Origin: Rhodospirillales bacterium
GTDB lineage: Bacteria; Pseudomonadota; Alphaproteobacteria; Rhodospirillales; UBA2165
NCBI GenBank assembly: GCA_012960465.1
Contig: DUBF01000098.1
Span: forward strand, 4,061-68,060
Length of the DNA stretch: 64,000 bases
Direction: 5' to 3'
The position numbers and the translations under genes were made by a program. Positions within the stretch are counted from its first letter, which is position 1. The number at the start of each line of letters is the position of its first letter. The notes beneath the pieces are model-generated. The model did not search any database. It was not told the origin of the DNA and worked only from the letters and a program-made list of their open reading frames with translations. This document shows, in pieces, positions 1 to 10,145 of this stretch.

Positions 1-2
1 AT

Positions 3-755
3 AAAGATGATTGGCAAACGGCATATTCTACACTTGGTACTGCCTATCTAATTCTGGCAATTCCAGTGGCACTTTTAGTTCGAGACTCACCTAGACGTGC
101 ATTGATTACGACCGAGGCCGCACCAGCCCAAAAAGATGGTAGCCCCTTTCCATTATCAACCACAACAGTAATATTATGGGTTTCTACCGCTGTGGTCTTC
201 TGCTGCATCGCTATGGCCATACCTGTCGTACACTTAGTCCCACTACTTACGGACAATGGCTTAAGTCCCAAGAACGCTGTAACGGTATTCCTATTTTTGA
301 TGATAGCAGGTACGTTTGGACGTGTCCTTGGCGGAAAACTGGCGGACCACATCGGGGCACTACAAAGTTATGCATGTATGTCAGTTCTTCAAACATCTGT
401 AATATTTATTCTTCCACATACTCAAAATATAATCTTAATATATATCTTAGCCATGATATTTGGATTAGCTTTCTCAGGCGTAATGGTTTCGTTCCTGGTT
501 TGTATTCGAATGATGGTACCTGGTCGCTATCTAGCACGCTCAATGGCAACCGTAGGTATGTTTGGCTGGATTGGAATGGGATTAGGAGGATGGCAGGGTG
601 GATATTTATTCGATTTGACCGGAAATTACTTCTGGTCCTATGCCAGCGGTAGTATTGCGGGCATCATAAATTTGATAATTTTATTTTTCTTTTATCTACA
701 TATCCGTAAAAATAACAAACCTCAAAAACTGGTTAAAAAGAGTGCTTTCTCATAG
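3..755 (+). CDS. MFS transporter, C-terminal part (5' end outside window)
   Basis: Frame stays open upstream of the listed M at 66 to the window edge; hydrophobic TM segments and an MFS-like loop (GRVLGGKLADHIG). Confidence 0.8.
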   Translation, partial: KDDWQTAYSTLGTAYLILAIPVALLVRDSPRRALITTEAAPAQKDGSPFPLSTTTVILWVSTAVVFCCIAMAIPVVHLVPLLTDNGLSPKNAVTVFLFLMIAGTFGRVLGGKLADHIGALQSYACMSVLQTSVIFILPHTQNIILIYILAMIFGLAFSGVMVSFLVCIRMMVPGRYLARSMATVGMFGWIGMGLGGWQGGYLFDLTGNYFWSYASGSIAGIINLIILFFFYLHIRKNNKPQKLVKKSAFS

Positions 756-790
756 ACCCTTGAACATAATTAATGGAAACAACACGCGTT

Positions 791-2086
791 CTAGGTTCGT
801 TTGTCTACAAAACGCGGGGCTTTAACGCTTAATTCAAATTCCTGCGCTAATGTCCCTGCTTTTATCTGAACGATAACCGGCTTTATTTCAAAAATATCTC
901 GTATTTGTTGGGATATGTTTTTAATTACAGTTTCTAGATTGAGTAATTTCTGTATTTCAATACTCAATACAAGTTCGTCCAAACCATCGGTCGCAACGAA
1001 TTCAACTTTAAAATCATTAATCTCAGGAATTCGAAAAATAAAGTCCTCAAATTCAGAGTGATTTATATTTATTCCTTTTATCTTTGAGAATCCAACCGTC
1101 CGATGAGCATGCCTCATTACCGGAAAAATGGAAAATGGGCCTTTCAAAGACGTTTCGTCTGAAACCCTGACAATATCACCCGAACTCCAACGTAAAAATG
1201 GCGTTGATGTGTTGCAAAAAAGCGGTGTGATAACCATTAGTCCTTCCTCTCCCTCAGCTACGGGAAGGCCTGTATCCTCATCAATTACCTCAAAAAGGGC
1301 TTGGTCTGTCCAAATATGGAAACCTTCGTGAACTTGACTATCAGCCCCCAAGATACCTATCTCAGTCATACCAAAAAAGTCATTTACTTCCGCGCCCCAG
1401 CAACGCTCAAGCTTTTCTCGCTTTGCATCTGATAAAGCTTCAGCGCCAACGATAACCTTACGAACTTTACTATCAACAAGATCAATGCCCATTTCCTCAG
1501 CAAGATTGGCCAAATGAAGGCCATAACTCGGCATACCCATCCAAATAGTTGGCTGCAGATCTTGTATCAACTCTAACTGAACCTTTGAGGGCGTATTAAC
1601 TCCTGAGCCCGCCCACAATACACCTATACCTGCTTGGTTCGCTGTCCTGGACCACAATTGACCCGCCGGATGAACGCCATACGGGAATGATTGGTGACAA
1701 ATATCGTCCTCCTTCAGTCCACTTACAGTCCAACAACGGCAAAGTTGAATGTATGTGTAATACATATCAGTATAAGTACGAGGATAATAAAGCGGTACGC
1801 CAGTAACCCCTCCTGAACGCCAATATTCAGCTATATTTTTCTGGTCCGCTATACAAAAGAGATCGCGAAAGTTTTCCACGCCTAAATTACGGAGCGTTTC
1901 CTTATCAATAATGGGAATTTTAGCCCATTCTTCAGGTTCATCCAGATGGTCAATATCAATCTGATCGAGCTTACCTTGATAAAATTTAGCTTTCTTTGCT
2001 TGAGCGAAAGCAACTTTCTTTTGTGTCGACTGGATGCGGGAAATTTCTTCTTTGGAATTAGGAAGATGAAGGTCTAGTTTTTCCAT
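791..2086 (-). CDS. Phenylacetate-CoA ligase (PaaK)-like adenylate-forming enzyme
   Basis: EYWRSGGVTGVPLYYPRTYTDM, VGAEALSDAKREKLERCWGAEVNDFFGMTEIG, SSGDIVRVS motifs typical of PaaK-like ligases. Start moved to MEKLDLHLPN (2086) to avoid overlap with the upstream gene; ORF track start is 2128. Confidence 0.85.
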   Translation of the reverse strand: MEKLDLHLPNSKEEISRIQSTQKKVAFAQAKKAKFYQGKLDQIDIDHLDEPEEWAKIPIIDKETLRNLGVENFRDLFCIADQKNIAEYWRSGGVTGVPLYYPRTYTDMYYTYIQLCRCWTVSGLKEDDICHQSFPYGVHPAGQLWSRTANQAGIGVLWAGSGVNTPSKVQLELIQDLQPTIWMGMPSYGLHLANLAEEMGIDLVDSKVRKVIVGAEALSDAKREKLERCWGAEVNDFFGMTEIGILGADSQVHEGFHIWTDQALFEVIDEDTGLPVAEGEEGLMVITPLFCNTSTPFLRWSSGDIVRVSDETSLKGPFSIFPVMRHAHRTVGFSKIKGININHSEFEDFIFRIPEINDFKVEFVATDGLDELVLSIEIQKLLNLETVIKNISQQIRDIFEIKPVIVQIKAGTLAQEFELSVKAPRFVDKRT

Positions 2087-2105
2087 TAAAAGTAACCTTA
2101 TTAAT

Positions 2106-3221
2106 TTATCCCCAAACGTCGTTAGCAACCTCGAGAACTAGTTCAAGCTTACGCCTCGTATCATCGTGAGTTACAACCTGTCCGCCACCACCACCCGATG
2201 AAAACCCGCATTGGGGACTAATCGCGAGTTGTTCTAACGGTACAAATTTTGAAGCCTCATCAATCCGGCGCTTTAAACCATCTTTATCTTCGAGCTCAGG
2301 TGTCTTCGTACTGACTATACCAAGGACTGCTACCTTACCAACTGGCAAGTATCTTAACGGCTCAAAGTCCCCGGACCGCTCATTATCGTATTCTAGAAAA
2401 AATGCATCAATGTTAAGCTCATTAAATATTTGATCAGCAATCGGCTCATAACCGCCTTCTGCCATCCAAAGTCCTTTCAGATTACCTCGACACATGTGCA
2501 TTCCTGCAAACATATTACTTGGCCTATTTGAAACTGCTAAATTGATTGCTTTTACATATATATTGGTTAACTCATCAGGGTCTTCGCCGCGCGCTATAAT
2601 AGTTTTACGAGCATCAAGATCACAATTACACGGCAGTGCCGTATCGTCTAACTGTATATAAGTGCATCCAGCTGCTGCAAGTTCAACAATCTCCTCCTGA
2701 TAGGCCTTTGTAAGGTCGGCGAAGTACGCCTCATTTGAATCATAAACTTCTGGATTATAGCTATCTCTCCCAAGGAAAAAATGCATCACGGGTGGAGAAG
2801 CCATAGTAACCTTTGGATGACCTTTCGGCTTTAAAGATTTAACAAATTTAAAGTCATCCGTTACAATATTGTGTTTACGACGAAGCTTCCCCTCTGCATA
2901 CGGAGATGGTGGCATCAACACGTCACCTTCATCACTTTTAAAAGTTAAAGTTCCAGAATCTTTTATACTCATACCTACAAGTGCGTCGCTCACACCACCC
3001 GACCAAACACGGCGTCGAAATTCCCCATCAGTTACCGATGGCATCCCAATACTATCCTGGAAAGAAACAATATCTGCAATTGCTTTATTTTTAATTTCTT
3101 CAAATGTGGCTTCATCAATTTTATTAGTCTTATGGGAACGAGCAGCATTTAATAGCTGGTCGGGTCGAATAAAGCTACCAACATGTTCAGCCCGGTAAGG
3201 GGGTTTTCTGGTTTGAAGCAT
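2106..3221 (-). CDS. Cobalamin-independent methionine synthase (MetE C-terminal-like) family protein
   Basis: AEHVGSFIRP N-terminus, GMHMCRGN and SPQCGFSSG Zn-ligand motifs of the MetE/UROD-like fold. Confidence 0.8.
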   Translation of the reverse strand: MLQTRKPPYRAEHVGSFIRPDQLLNAARSHKTNKIDEATFEEIKNKAIADIVSFQDSIGMPSVTDGEFRRRVWSGGVSDALVGMSIKDSGTLTFKSDEGDVLMPPSPYAEGKLRRKHNIVTDDFKFVKSLKPKGHPKVTMASPPVMHFFLGRDSYNPEVYDSNEAYFADLTKAYQEEIVELAAAGCTYIQLDDTALPCNCDLDARKTIIARGEDPDELTNIYVKAINLAVSNRPSNMFAGMHMCRGNLKGLWMAEGGYEPIADQIFNELNIDAFFLEYDNERSGDFEPLRYLPVGKVAVLGIVSTKTPELEDKDGLKRRIDEASKFVPLEQLAISPQCGFSSGGGGGQVVTHDDTRRKLELVLEVANDVWG

Positions 3222-3303
3222 AATAGGTCCTTACGATTAAAAATCTAAACACCAATAACCTTAACCAAAATTAAACATAACACCAAGAAATTTAAATTTG
3301 TTC

Positions 3304-3340
3304 AAAAAAAACACTACAGATTTCTCTGTAGCGTTTTTTT
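3304..3340 (-). terminator. Rho-independent terminator, probably bidirectional
   Basis: AACACTACAG-ATTTCT-CTGTAGCGTT stem-loop flanked by A-tract and T-tract (aaaaaaa...ttttttt). On the minus strand the only mismatch becomes a G-U pair; lies just downstream of the minus-strand M24 gene. Confidence 0.8.
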
Positions 3341-3361
3341 AAGTAAAATTTCTATAGAGTT

Positions 3362-4690
3362 CTAATGATCTCTACCATCAACACTCGAATGATGGAAGTC
3401 GCCAACACGATAATCGGCCGTCGCTTCTATCATATGTTCCATCTTGGTGAATATAACTGGACCATTTTTACCAACAAGGACATTCTCCTCGAGACGACAC
3501 GTCTGCGGCAAACCGGGATGACCTGCAAAAGTTTCAATAGCAAAATACATATTCTCTTTAATCTCGGCAGGATATTTCAATGAATATGCTCGTGACATCC
3601 ACATCCCTTCATACAAAGTAATACCAATTGAATGTGCAAACTGCTGTAGCGTTACTGTACCGTATTTATCATCATCATATTCTGGAAATTTAGAAACCAC
3701 ATCGGCAGAAGTATTACCCGGCTTTAAATTTTCCATTCCAGCGTATAGGGAATCATACGTTTCGCGATACAAATCAATTTCAGCTTGGGTCATCTTCGCA
3801 GCACACTTAATTGTACGTACAAAGTCTATATAATAACCACCAGGACCAACCGCATTAATATCGATAATGATTAAATCGCCCTGTTGAATTAATTTATCTG
3901 TCGCCCAACGACGATAAGGAGACGTGTTGCCGCCCGAGGCGACTATAATATCATAAATAATTTCACAACCACGATCGAGCATGAATTCATGCACCTTAGC
4001 TTCGATTTGACGCTCAGTAATTCCGGGTTTTAGCCATTCATGCTTTATATACCACATCGCAGCATCGCCAATTGAAGAGGCTTGTTTTAAAAGCTCTATT
4101 TCGTCGCGTGTCTTAACGGTGCGGGCACGCGAGAAGGCTGGCCAACCATTTACAACATTGATGCCTGCTTTTTCAAAAGCATGAAGGGCAGGCAAATCAA
4201 AGTTATCAACTCCGATTTTTTCCTTCTCAACGCCGTTCTCTTTGAGAACTTCAAGAATGCCAGAAACCATCTTATCAGCCATTTCACCAACAGCACCTTC
4301 CGCCCATTGCCATGTCATAGCTGGACGAATACGATCTTTCATCCATGGTAAATCAATAATTGCGCATTGCATATCTGAACCGGCAGTTTCAAACAATACC
4401 GGTTCTGCATCACGGCACAGAACAGCGTAACGGATATTGATGTTATACTTCCAGTTACCTTGATAAGAACCCGTAATGTAGCGAATATTTGCACCTGCAA
4501 AAACAACTAATGCACCAAGGTCATCATGGGCCATTTCAGCACGTGCGCGCTCTAAGCGCTCAGAGCGAAGACGCTCGTGATCAACACGCAACTGCCAATC
4601 AGCGCCAGTCGTTGAATACAGACGGCGTGGATTTGTGTGATGCTCCTCTTGAAGGAACGTTGTATCCATTTCATAACCGGTATACCCCAT
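3362..4690 (-). CDS. M24-family metalloenzyme (Xaa-Pro aminopeptidase / creatinase / DddP-like)
   Basis: Creatinase_N-like N-terminus plus M24 metal-ligand pattern: IDINAVGPGGYYIDFVRT, FAHSIG, FAIETFAG, RLEENVLV. Start at MGYTGYEMD (4690), preceded by GGAGATACC. Confidence 0.8.
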   Translation of the reverse strand: MGYTGYEMDTTFLQEEHHTNPRRLYSTTGADWQLRVDHERLRSERLERARAEMAHDDLGALVVFAGANIRYITGSYQGNWKYNINIRYAVLCRDAEPVLFETAGSDMQCAIIDLPWMKDRIRPAMTWQWAEGAVGEMADKMVSGILEVLKENGVEKEKIGVDNFDLPALHAFEKAGINVVNGWPAFSRARTVKTRDEIELLKQASSIGDAAMWYIKHEWLKPGITERQIEAKVHEFMLDRGCEIIYDIIVASGGNTSPYRRWATDKLIQQGDLIIIDINAVGPGGYYIDFVRTIKCAAKMTQAEIDLYRETYDSLYAGMENLKPGNTSADVVSKFPEYDDDKYGTVTLQQFAHSIGITLYEGMWMSRAYSLKYPAEIKENMYFAIETFAGHPGLPQTCRLEENVLVGKNGPVIFTKMEHMIEATADYRVGDFHHSSVDGRDH

Positions 4691-4888
4691 TGGTATCTCC
4701 TTTTTAGGCGGAAAAATCATAAAATTATTTTTTTTACAGACCGTATGTAGTCTTATAGAAGACGTGTTAATATGATAATTGATAGTATGAATCAAGCAAC
4801 AAAGCGTAGCATACGCAGTTTCATTGCATTGAAAGTGGGATCATCGCCAGAGAAAATACTTTGTAGTAAGAGCAATCCCAAAAAACAC

Positions 4889-5884
4889 TCAAAGATTTAT
4901 GGCACGACCACTTTTCACAGAATTACAAATAGCTTCAAAAACTGCGATATTTTCAATATTTTGCTCGTAGGTGAATGGATAATCAGCAATCCCTGAAACT
5001 GCATCTGCCCAAGCCTCAAAATTGACCTTCACTGTATCGATATTCTCATAAAATGTTTTTTCAATCTTATTTTCTTTCCGGCAAATAAAGAAATCTGTGG
5101 TTCCTACCTCACTGGGATGACAATAATCACGCGCCTCCACCCAAGCTTTAGAACCAAAAACTGCATATCGAATATACAAAGGCGTCTCTAAAACTGAATT
5201 AAAGGCACCTGTCGCACCACTTTTGAACCGCATATTAAAATTCAAAATATCACCGTTCTTATTAGCTGGATTACGCGTTGCCGTCATAGCAAATATTTGT
5301 TCAACGGGACCAAACATATTGACATAAGCATCCGTTATATGAATCCCAGTTGCGGTCATGGCAGCGGCGGGACTTTCCGTTGGCGATACACGCCAATTAT
5401 CTGTTTCCAAATTAGCCAGTTTATCATGGCTAAAATTAGCCTCTACATGCATAACCTCTCCCAGTTCACCATTTTCAATCAACCGGGTAATTTCCTGCAT
5501 AGCTGGCTCAAATCGTCTTTCGTGACCAACCCCCAGGACAACTTTTGCCTCTTTACACGCATCAACAGATCGTTGAGCGCTTGCCAGCGTCAGCGCTAGT
5601 GGTTTTTCACAAAAAACATGTTTGCCTGCTTTAGCGGTCGCAATGATTTGTTCTTCATGCATACTGTGTGGCGTTGCCAAAACAATAGCTTCAAGCGCCG
5701 GATCATTAAGTACATCAGCAAAATCAGCGGTTACCTGAATACCTTTGCTCCGAGCAAATTCTAACTTCGTATCTGGCTCGATATCAACAGCTCTTAAAAA
5801 ACGAATTTTATTACTTTTACCTTGCAGCGTATTAACGATGTGGGTTCCCCACCAACCGAGTCCAATTATTGCAGCATTAATCAA
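4889..5884 (-). CDS. Gfo/Idh/MocA family oxidoreductase
   Basis: N-terminal AAIIGLGWWGTHIVNTLQG Rossmann motif; GKHVFCEKPLALT hallmark. Confidence 0.9.
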   Translation of the reverse strand: MINAAIIGLGWWGTHIVNTLQGKSNKIRFLRAVDIEPDTKLEFARSKGIQVTADFADVLNDPALEAIVLATPHSMHEEQIIATAKAGKHVFCEKPLALTLASAQRSVDACKEAKVVLGVGHERRFEPAMQEITRLIENGELGEVMHVEANFSHDKLANLETDNWRVSPTESPAAAMTATGIHITDAYVNMFGPVEQIFAMTATRNPANKNGDILNFNMRFKSGATGAFNSVLETPLYIRYAVFGSKAWVEARDYCHPSEVGTTDFFICRKENKIEKTFYENIDTVKVNFEAWADAVSGIADYPFTYEQNIENIAVFEAICNSVKSGRAINL

Positions 5885-6151
5885 TTAATTTTCCAATTCC
5901 TAACTTAGTTAAATTGATCTTATTTCAAGGGAATACTTGTTTAAACTACTTGTATACTTATAAATTATTCTAACTGTGAATCTAAACTTTCCTAACCAAT
6001 AAGGATAGGTGAAATTATTAGGTCACGCCAGCTTTCAATATTGGTTGCCGCTGTGGTGCACGAACAGTTATACTTCCTTCGCAGAGATTATGGTTTTGCC
6101 CAAGGCTATATAACAAATACAGATAAGAAATTTCCCAAGTTTCCATTTTAA

Positions 6152-7387
6152 TTGGCAATCCTTCTCATGAATTACTTCGACTTTATCAAAAAAAATTGGC
6201 GGTTTTTATGCTTTGGCATTGTTCTTAATTTTTTTTCGAGTACCGGCCAAACTTTTTATATCTCCATTTTTGGAGGAGAATTTCGCAGAGATTTTAATCT
6301 AAGCGAGGGGGATTTTGGCTTTATTTATATGATCGCAACTTTGTTTAGTGCAGGCAGTTTAATTTGGCTTGGCCGGTTGATTGATCAAATGGATCTGCGT
6401 TTCTATACGCTATTGATTTGTCTAGGTAGCATTCTAGCTTGTTTTTTAACTTCATCTGTCACCTCGGCCTTTATGCTCACTTTAGCTTTTTACTTATTAC
6501 GCTTAATGGGACAGGGTTTAATGAACCATGCCGCTGTAACATCAATGGGTAGATATTTTACCATGCAACGGGGTACGGCAATCGGGATAATCACGCTTGG
6601 AAGCACTTTAGGTTTAGCTGTTTACCCATTGGTTGGCGTGACACTGATTAAATTATATGGCTGGAGTAATAGTTGGCTTATTCTAGCGGTTATTTACTCA
6701 ATTATTTTAATACCTTTAATATTGTGGCTATTAAAAGAGCAAAAAATTCGTCATCACAACTATCTCATTACGCGTGACCAAAAAACATCTTCAATCGTTT
6801 CTGACAATCACTATTCTGTAAGAGCAATGTTAACTGAATGGCGGTTCTATCTAATGACGCCCACTTTACTTGCATCACCCTTCTTGTTAACAGGATTACT
6901 TTTTCATCAAGTTTCCATAGTCGAGAGTAAAAATTGGTCGATATCTATTTTTGCAAGTGGGTTTATTGGGTTGGCGACTGCATCGTTCTTAACCTCGCTA
7001 GCACTTGGTCCTCTTGTAGATAAATGCCGAGCAACAAATTTACTCCCATTTATCTTGTCCCCTTTAGTACTAGCTCTTATCGTACTTAACTATTTTGAAG
7101 CCGAGTTCTTTGGGTTTATTTATTTAATTTTACTCGGGATTTGCTTTGGTATGAACTTTACGATTTCAGGGGCTATCTGGCCAGAATTGTATGGAACTAA
7201 AAATCTGGGTGCAATTAAATCTTTAATGAAAGCGATAATGGTGTTTGCCAGTGCTCTTTCACCATGGGTATTTGGGCTATTTTTTGATGCTGGCTTTGGT
7301 ATTACAGAAATCAGTTATTTGAGTATATGTCTCATTATCTTAACAGCAATTTTAGCTAAAATCTCACAAAATTTTAATAGGACATAA
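6152..7387 (+). CDS. MFS transporter
   Basis: 411 aa, about 12 hydrophobic segments, GRLIDQMDLR MFS loop. Real start may be 6167 (MNYFDF). Confidence 0.85.
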   Translation: MAILLMNYFDFIKKNWRFLCFGIVLNFFSSTGQTFYISIFGGEFRRDFNLSEGDFGFIYMIATLFSAGSLIWLGRLIDQMDLRFYTLLICLGSILACFLTSSVTSAFMLTLAFYLLRLMGQGLMNHAAVTSMGRYFTMQRGTAIGIITLGSTLGLAVYPLVGVTLIKLYGWSNSWLILAVIYSIILIPLILWLLKEQKIRHHNYLITRDQKTSSIVSDNHYSVRAMLTEWRFYLMTPTLLASPFLLTGLLFHQVSIVESKNWSISIFASGFIGLATASFLTSLALGPLVDKCRATNLLPFILSPLVLALIVLNYFEAEFFGFIYLILLGICFGMNFTISGAIWPELYGTKNLGAIKSLMKAIMVFASALSPWVFGLFFDAGFGITEISYLSICLIILTAILAKISQNFNRT

Positions 7388-7543
7388 GAAAAACAGCAAA
7401 ATAAATTCTTATATATTATTATAAATGTCCTGAAAAAATATAGATAAGCGCTAAGTTTTAAATATATATTTATTAAATCTGACAATAAATGGGAGGTAAT
7501 TTTCTAGATTGACGGGAGATAAATAGCCTTTTAATGAAAATAT

Positions 7544-8209
7544 ATGATCAATAAAGAAGTTCAAAATATAGCTGCAGCCGTTTCTTATATTAATGACGGA
7601 GCCGTCATACTTAGCAGCGGATTTGGTGATGCCGGTGCACCCATCAGTCTTTTGGAGGCGCTAGCTAAAACAGATGTAAAAAACCTTACTATTGTTTCTA
7701 ACAATGCTGGCGAGGGTAATTATGGTTTAGCAGCATTGATAAAATCGGGCAAAGTAGCAAAAATAATCTGTTCCTATCCAATAAGCGCAGGCTCAATAAT
7801 ATTCCAGAACCTTTATAATCAAAAAAAAATCCAACTTAACGTCGTCCCTCAGGGCACTTTAAGTGAACGAATGCGAGCTGCAGGAGCCGGAATAGGCGCT
7901 TTTTTTACCCCAACTTCTGCAGGGACAAAATTAGGGGAAGGTAAAGAGACAAGAATTATAGAAGGAATTGAGCATGTCCTAGAATATCCTTTAAAAGGAG
8001 ACATAGCCCTCATTCTTGCAAAAAAAGCCGACCGCCTAGGTAATATTATTTATGACAAATCAGCACGTAATTTTAGCCCTGTTATGGCAATGGCAGCAAC
8101 AACCACTATTGTTCAGGTGGAGGAGTTAGTTGAAGTCGGTGAAATGGACCCAGAATTAATAATAACACCAGGTATTTTTATAGATCGCATATTCGTGCAT
8201 AATAAATAA
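7544..8209 (+). CDS. pcaI: 3-oxoacid / 3-oxoadipate CoA-transferase subunit A
   Basis: SCOT-A-like: DGAVILSSGFGDAGAPISLLEAL, NNAGEGNYGLAALI, PQGTLSERMRAAGAGIGAFFTPTSAGT. Confidence 0.75.
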   Translation: MINKEVQNIAAAVSYINDGAVILSSGFGDAGAPISLLEALAKTDVKNLTIVSNNAGEGNYGLAALIKSGKVAKIICSYPISAGSIIFQNLYNQKKIQLNVVPQGTLSERMRAAGAGIGAFFTPTSAGTKLGEGKETRIIEGIEHVLEYPLKGDIALILAKKADRLGNIIYDKSARNFSPVMAMAATTTIVQVEELVEVGEMDPELIITPGIFIDRIFVHNK

Positions 8210-8236
8210 TGGAACGATAAAGGATGGATAAATTAT

Positions 8237-8929
8237 ATGGCAACTATAGCTAAGACAGTTGGTCTCAACAGAAAACAAGTAGCTTGGCGCATTGCGCAAG
8301 AAATTCCAGAAGGTAGCTATGTTAATCTTGGGATAGGCAGTCCTGAAATGGTTGCTAACTATATCCCAGACGGCCGGGAAATTTTTTTCCATAGCGAAAA
8401 TGGTATTCTTGGAATGGGGCCGGCCCCAAAACCCGGCCAAGAGGATGGTAACCTAATTAATGCGGGTAAAAAGCCTGTTACGTTATTGCCAGGCGGTAGC
8501 TATTTTAATCACACAGATTCTTTTGCAATGATTCGAGGCGGCCATATTGATATTTGCGTTTTAGGGGCTTACCAGGTAGCTGAAAATGGCGATCTTGCAA
8601 ATTGGGCAACGCTGGATACCACAAAGCCTCCAGGGGTCGGCGGGGCAATGGATCTAGCAGTTGGTGCAAAAAAAATATATATAATGATGGACCACTTAAC
8701 AAAAGATGGTCAGCCCAAACTTATGACGAGTTGTACATACCCGCATACGGGATACGGTGTCGTTAGAACTATTTTTACTGATCTAGCTGTGATCGATGTG
8801 ATCGATAAAGGATTTGTTGTTCGAGAATTAGCAAAGGACATGTCTCTGGAAGATTTACGTTCTAAAACTGATGCTTCACTTACTTTAGCTAAAAACTGGT
8901 CAGTACTTAATCCACCTGAAATGAATTAA
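8237..8929 (+). CDS. pcaJ: 3-oxoacid / 3-oxoadipate CoA-transferase subunit B
   Basis: VNLGIGSPEMVANY, SENGILGMGPAP, GGAMDLAVGAKKIYIMMDHLTKDG, typical of PcaJ/ScoB. Confidence 0.8.
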   Translation: MATIAKTVGLNRKQVAWRIAQEIPEGSYVNLGIGSPEMVANYIPDGREIFFHSENGILGMGPAPKPGQEDGNLINAGKKPVTLLPGGSYFNHTDSFAMIRGGHIDICVLGAYQVAENGDLANWATLDTTKPPGVGGAMDLAVGAKKIYIMMDHLTKDGQPKLMTSCTYPHTGYGVVRTIFTDLAVIDVIDKGFVVRELAKDMSLEDLRSKTDASLTLAKNWSVLNPPEMN

Positions 8930-9888
8930 TCAAAAATTTCTCGGATTGGCTTACCGTTTAGCCAGGCTTCAATATTTTCAATCATCTGTTCAAATCCCTG
9001 TTTATAATTCTCCTCAACGACGTAACCAAGATGCGGCGTTAAAACTGTGTTTTCAAGTTGACGAAAGGCATGATCTATAGGTAATGGTTCAACATTAAAA
9101 ACATCTAAACCCGCCCCACCAATTACTTTTCTTTGAAGAGCACTTATAAGAGCTGTTTCGTCGACAAGCGGGCCTCGGGATGTATTTATTAGAAAGGCCG
9201 AAGATTTCATTAACTCAATCTCTTTTGCCCCCACAATACCCTTCGACCGATTACTTAAAGGCATATGTAGCGTTATAAAATCAGCCTTCGAAAATAAATT
9301 TTTCTTTGTTGCCAACTCCGCATCCAGCATAGCGGCGCGGTCTAGAGTTAAATTTGGGCTCCAAGCGAGGACTTTCATACCAAACGCTTGGCCAATTTTT
9401 GCCATGGGCGCGCCTAATCTTCCTAACCCAACGATCCCTAATGTGCGCCCTTGCAAACTTTTTCCGATAGTTGTTTGCCAATACCCACCTTTACGAAGTA
9501 ATAGATCTTCTTTTGGGATTTGCCGAGCTAAGCTAAGAATTAACCCCCACGCCAATTCTGGTGTCGAAGAGGATGCCATGTCAGTTCCACAAACAGTCAC
9601 TCCTCTTTCATTGGTGGTTGCCATATCAATTGAAAAGTTCCTGTGGCCACTTGTAAGCAGCAACTTGAGATTTGGTAATTTTTCTATTTGGGAACGCAAG
9701 AACGGTGTACGCTCGCGATTTATTAGCAGTATATCAAATTCAAAGAGCCGATCAGCAATATCATCTACATCAATCAGATGATCATTAAAGAACACAAACT
9801 CCACTCGATCCCCAAGCTTGCTCCAATCAACCATTCCCGGCGCTACATTTTGATAATCGTCCAATATAGCGGCTTTAAGCATTTGCAT
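8926..9888 (-). CDS. D-2-hydroxyacid dehydrogenase family protein
   Basis: GRTLGIVGLGRLGAPMAKIGQAFGMKVLAWSPN NAD-binding motif; LINTSRGPLVDETALISAL; LTPHLGYV. Confidence 0.9.
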   Translation of the reverse strand: MQMLKAAILDDYQNVAPGMVDWSKLGDRVEFVFFNDHLIDVDDIADRLFEFDILLINRERTPFLRSQIEKLPNLKLLLTSGHRNFSIDMATTNERGVTVCGTDMASSSTPELAWGLILSLARQIPKEDLLLRKGGYWQTTIGKSLQGRTLGIVGLGRLGAPMAKIGQAFGMKVLAWSPNLTLDRAAMLDAELATKKNLFSKADFITLHMPLSNRSKGIVGAKEIELMKSSAFLINTSRGPLVDETALISALQRKVIGGAGLDVFNVEPLPIDHAFRQLENTVLTPHLGYVVEENYKQGFEQMIENIEAWLNGKPIREIFD

Positions 9889-9929
9889 CCCACCTATATT
9901 CTTTTAAATAATTGCCGAAGACCCGCTCG

Positions 9930-10130
9930 TTAATTTTCCTCATCTAAGAATTCCTCTTCATCAAAATCGTCAATCTCAACAACAGGGACACGGTAATTTT
10001 CGTTCAACCATTTAGATAGATCTAGCTGGGAGCAACGAGAAGAACAAAATGGCCTGAATTTAGCGACCGCTAACTTTTCACAATTAGGGCATTTCTTCAG
10101 AATACTTTTTGATGGTTTCGTAATAGCCAT
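9930..10130 (-). CDS. yacG: DNA gyrase inhibitor YacG (zinc-binding)
   Basis: CPNCEK...FRPFCSSRCSQLDLSKWLNENYRVP, acidic tail; adjacent to rng and maf. Confidence 0.92.
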   Translation of the reverse strand: MAITKPSKSILKKCPNCEKLAVAKFRPFCSSRCSQLDLSKWLNENYRVPVVEIDDFDEEEFLDEEN

Positions 10131-10145
10131 ATTAAAATCTCTATA

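Noticed and set aside
176-652. 158-aa plus-strand ORF
   Set aside because: Alternate frame inside the MFS gene whose own frame has clear TM periodicity.
4772-4996. 74-aa plus-strand ORF overlapping the end of the Gfo/Idh/MocA gene
   Set aside because: No recognisable domain; overlaps the conserved 3' end of the opposite-strand gene.
7381-7432. AGGACAT...ATGTCCT inverted repeat after the MFS gene
   Set aside because: Only 7 bp separated by about 36 nt of AT-rich sequence; too weak to call a terminator.
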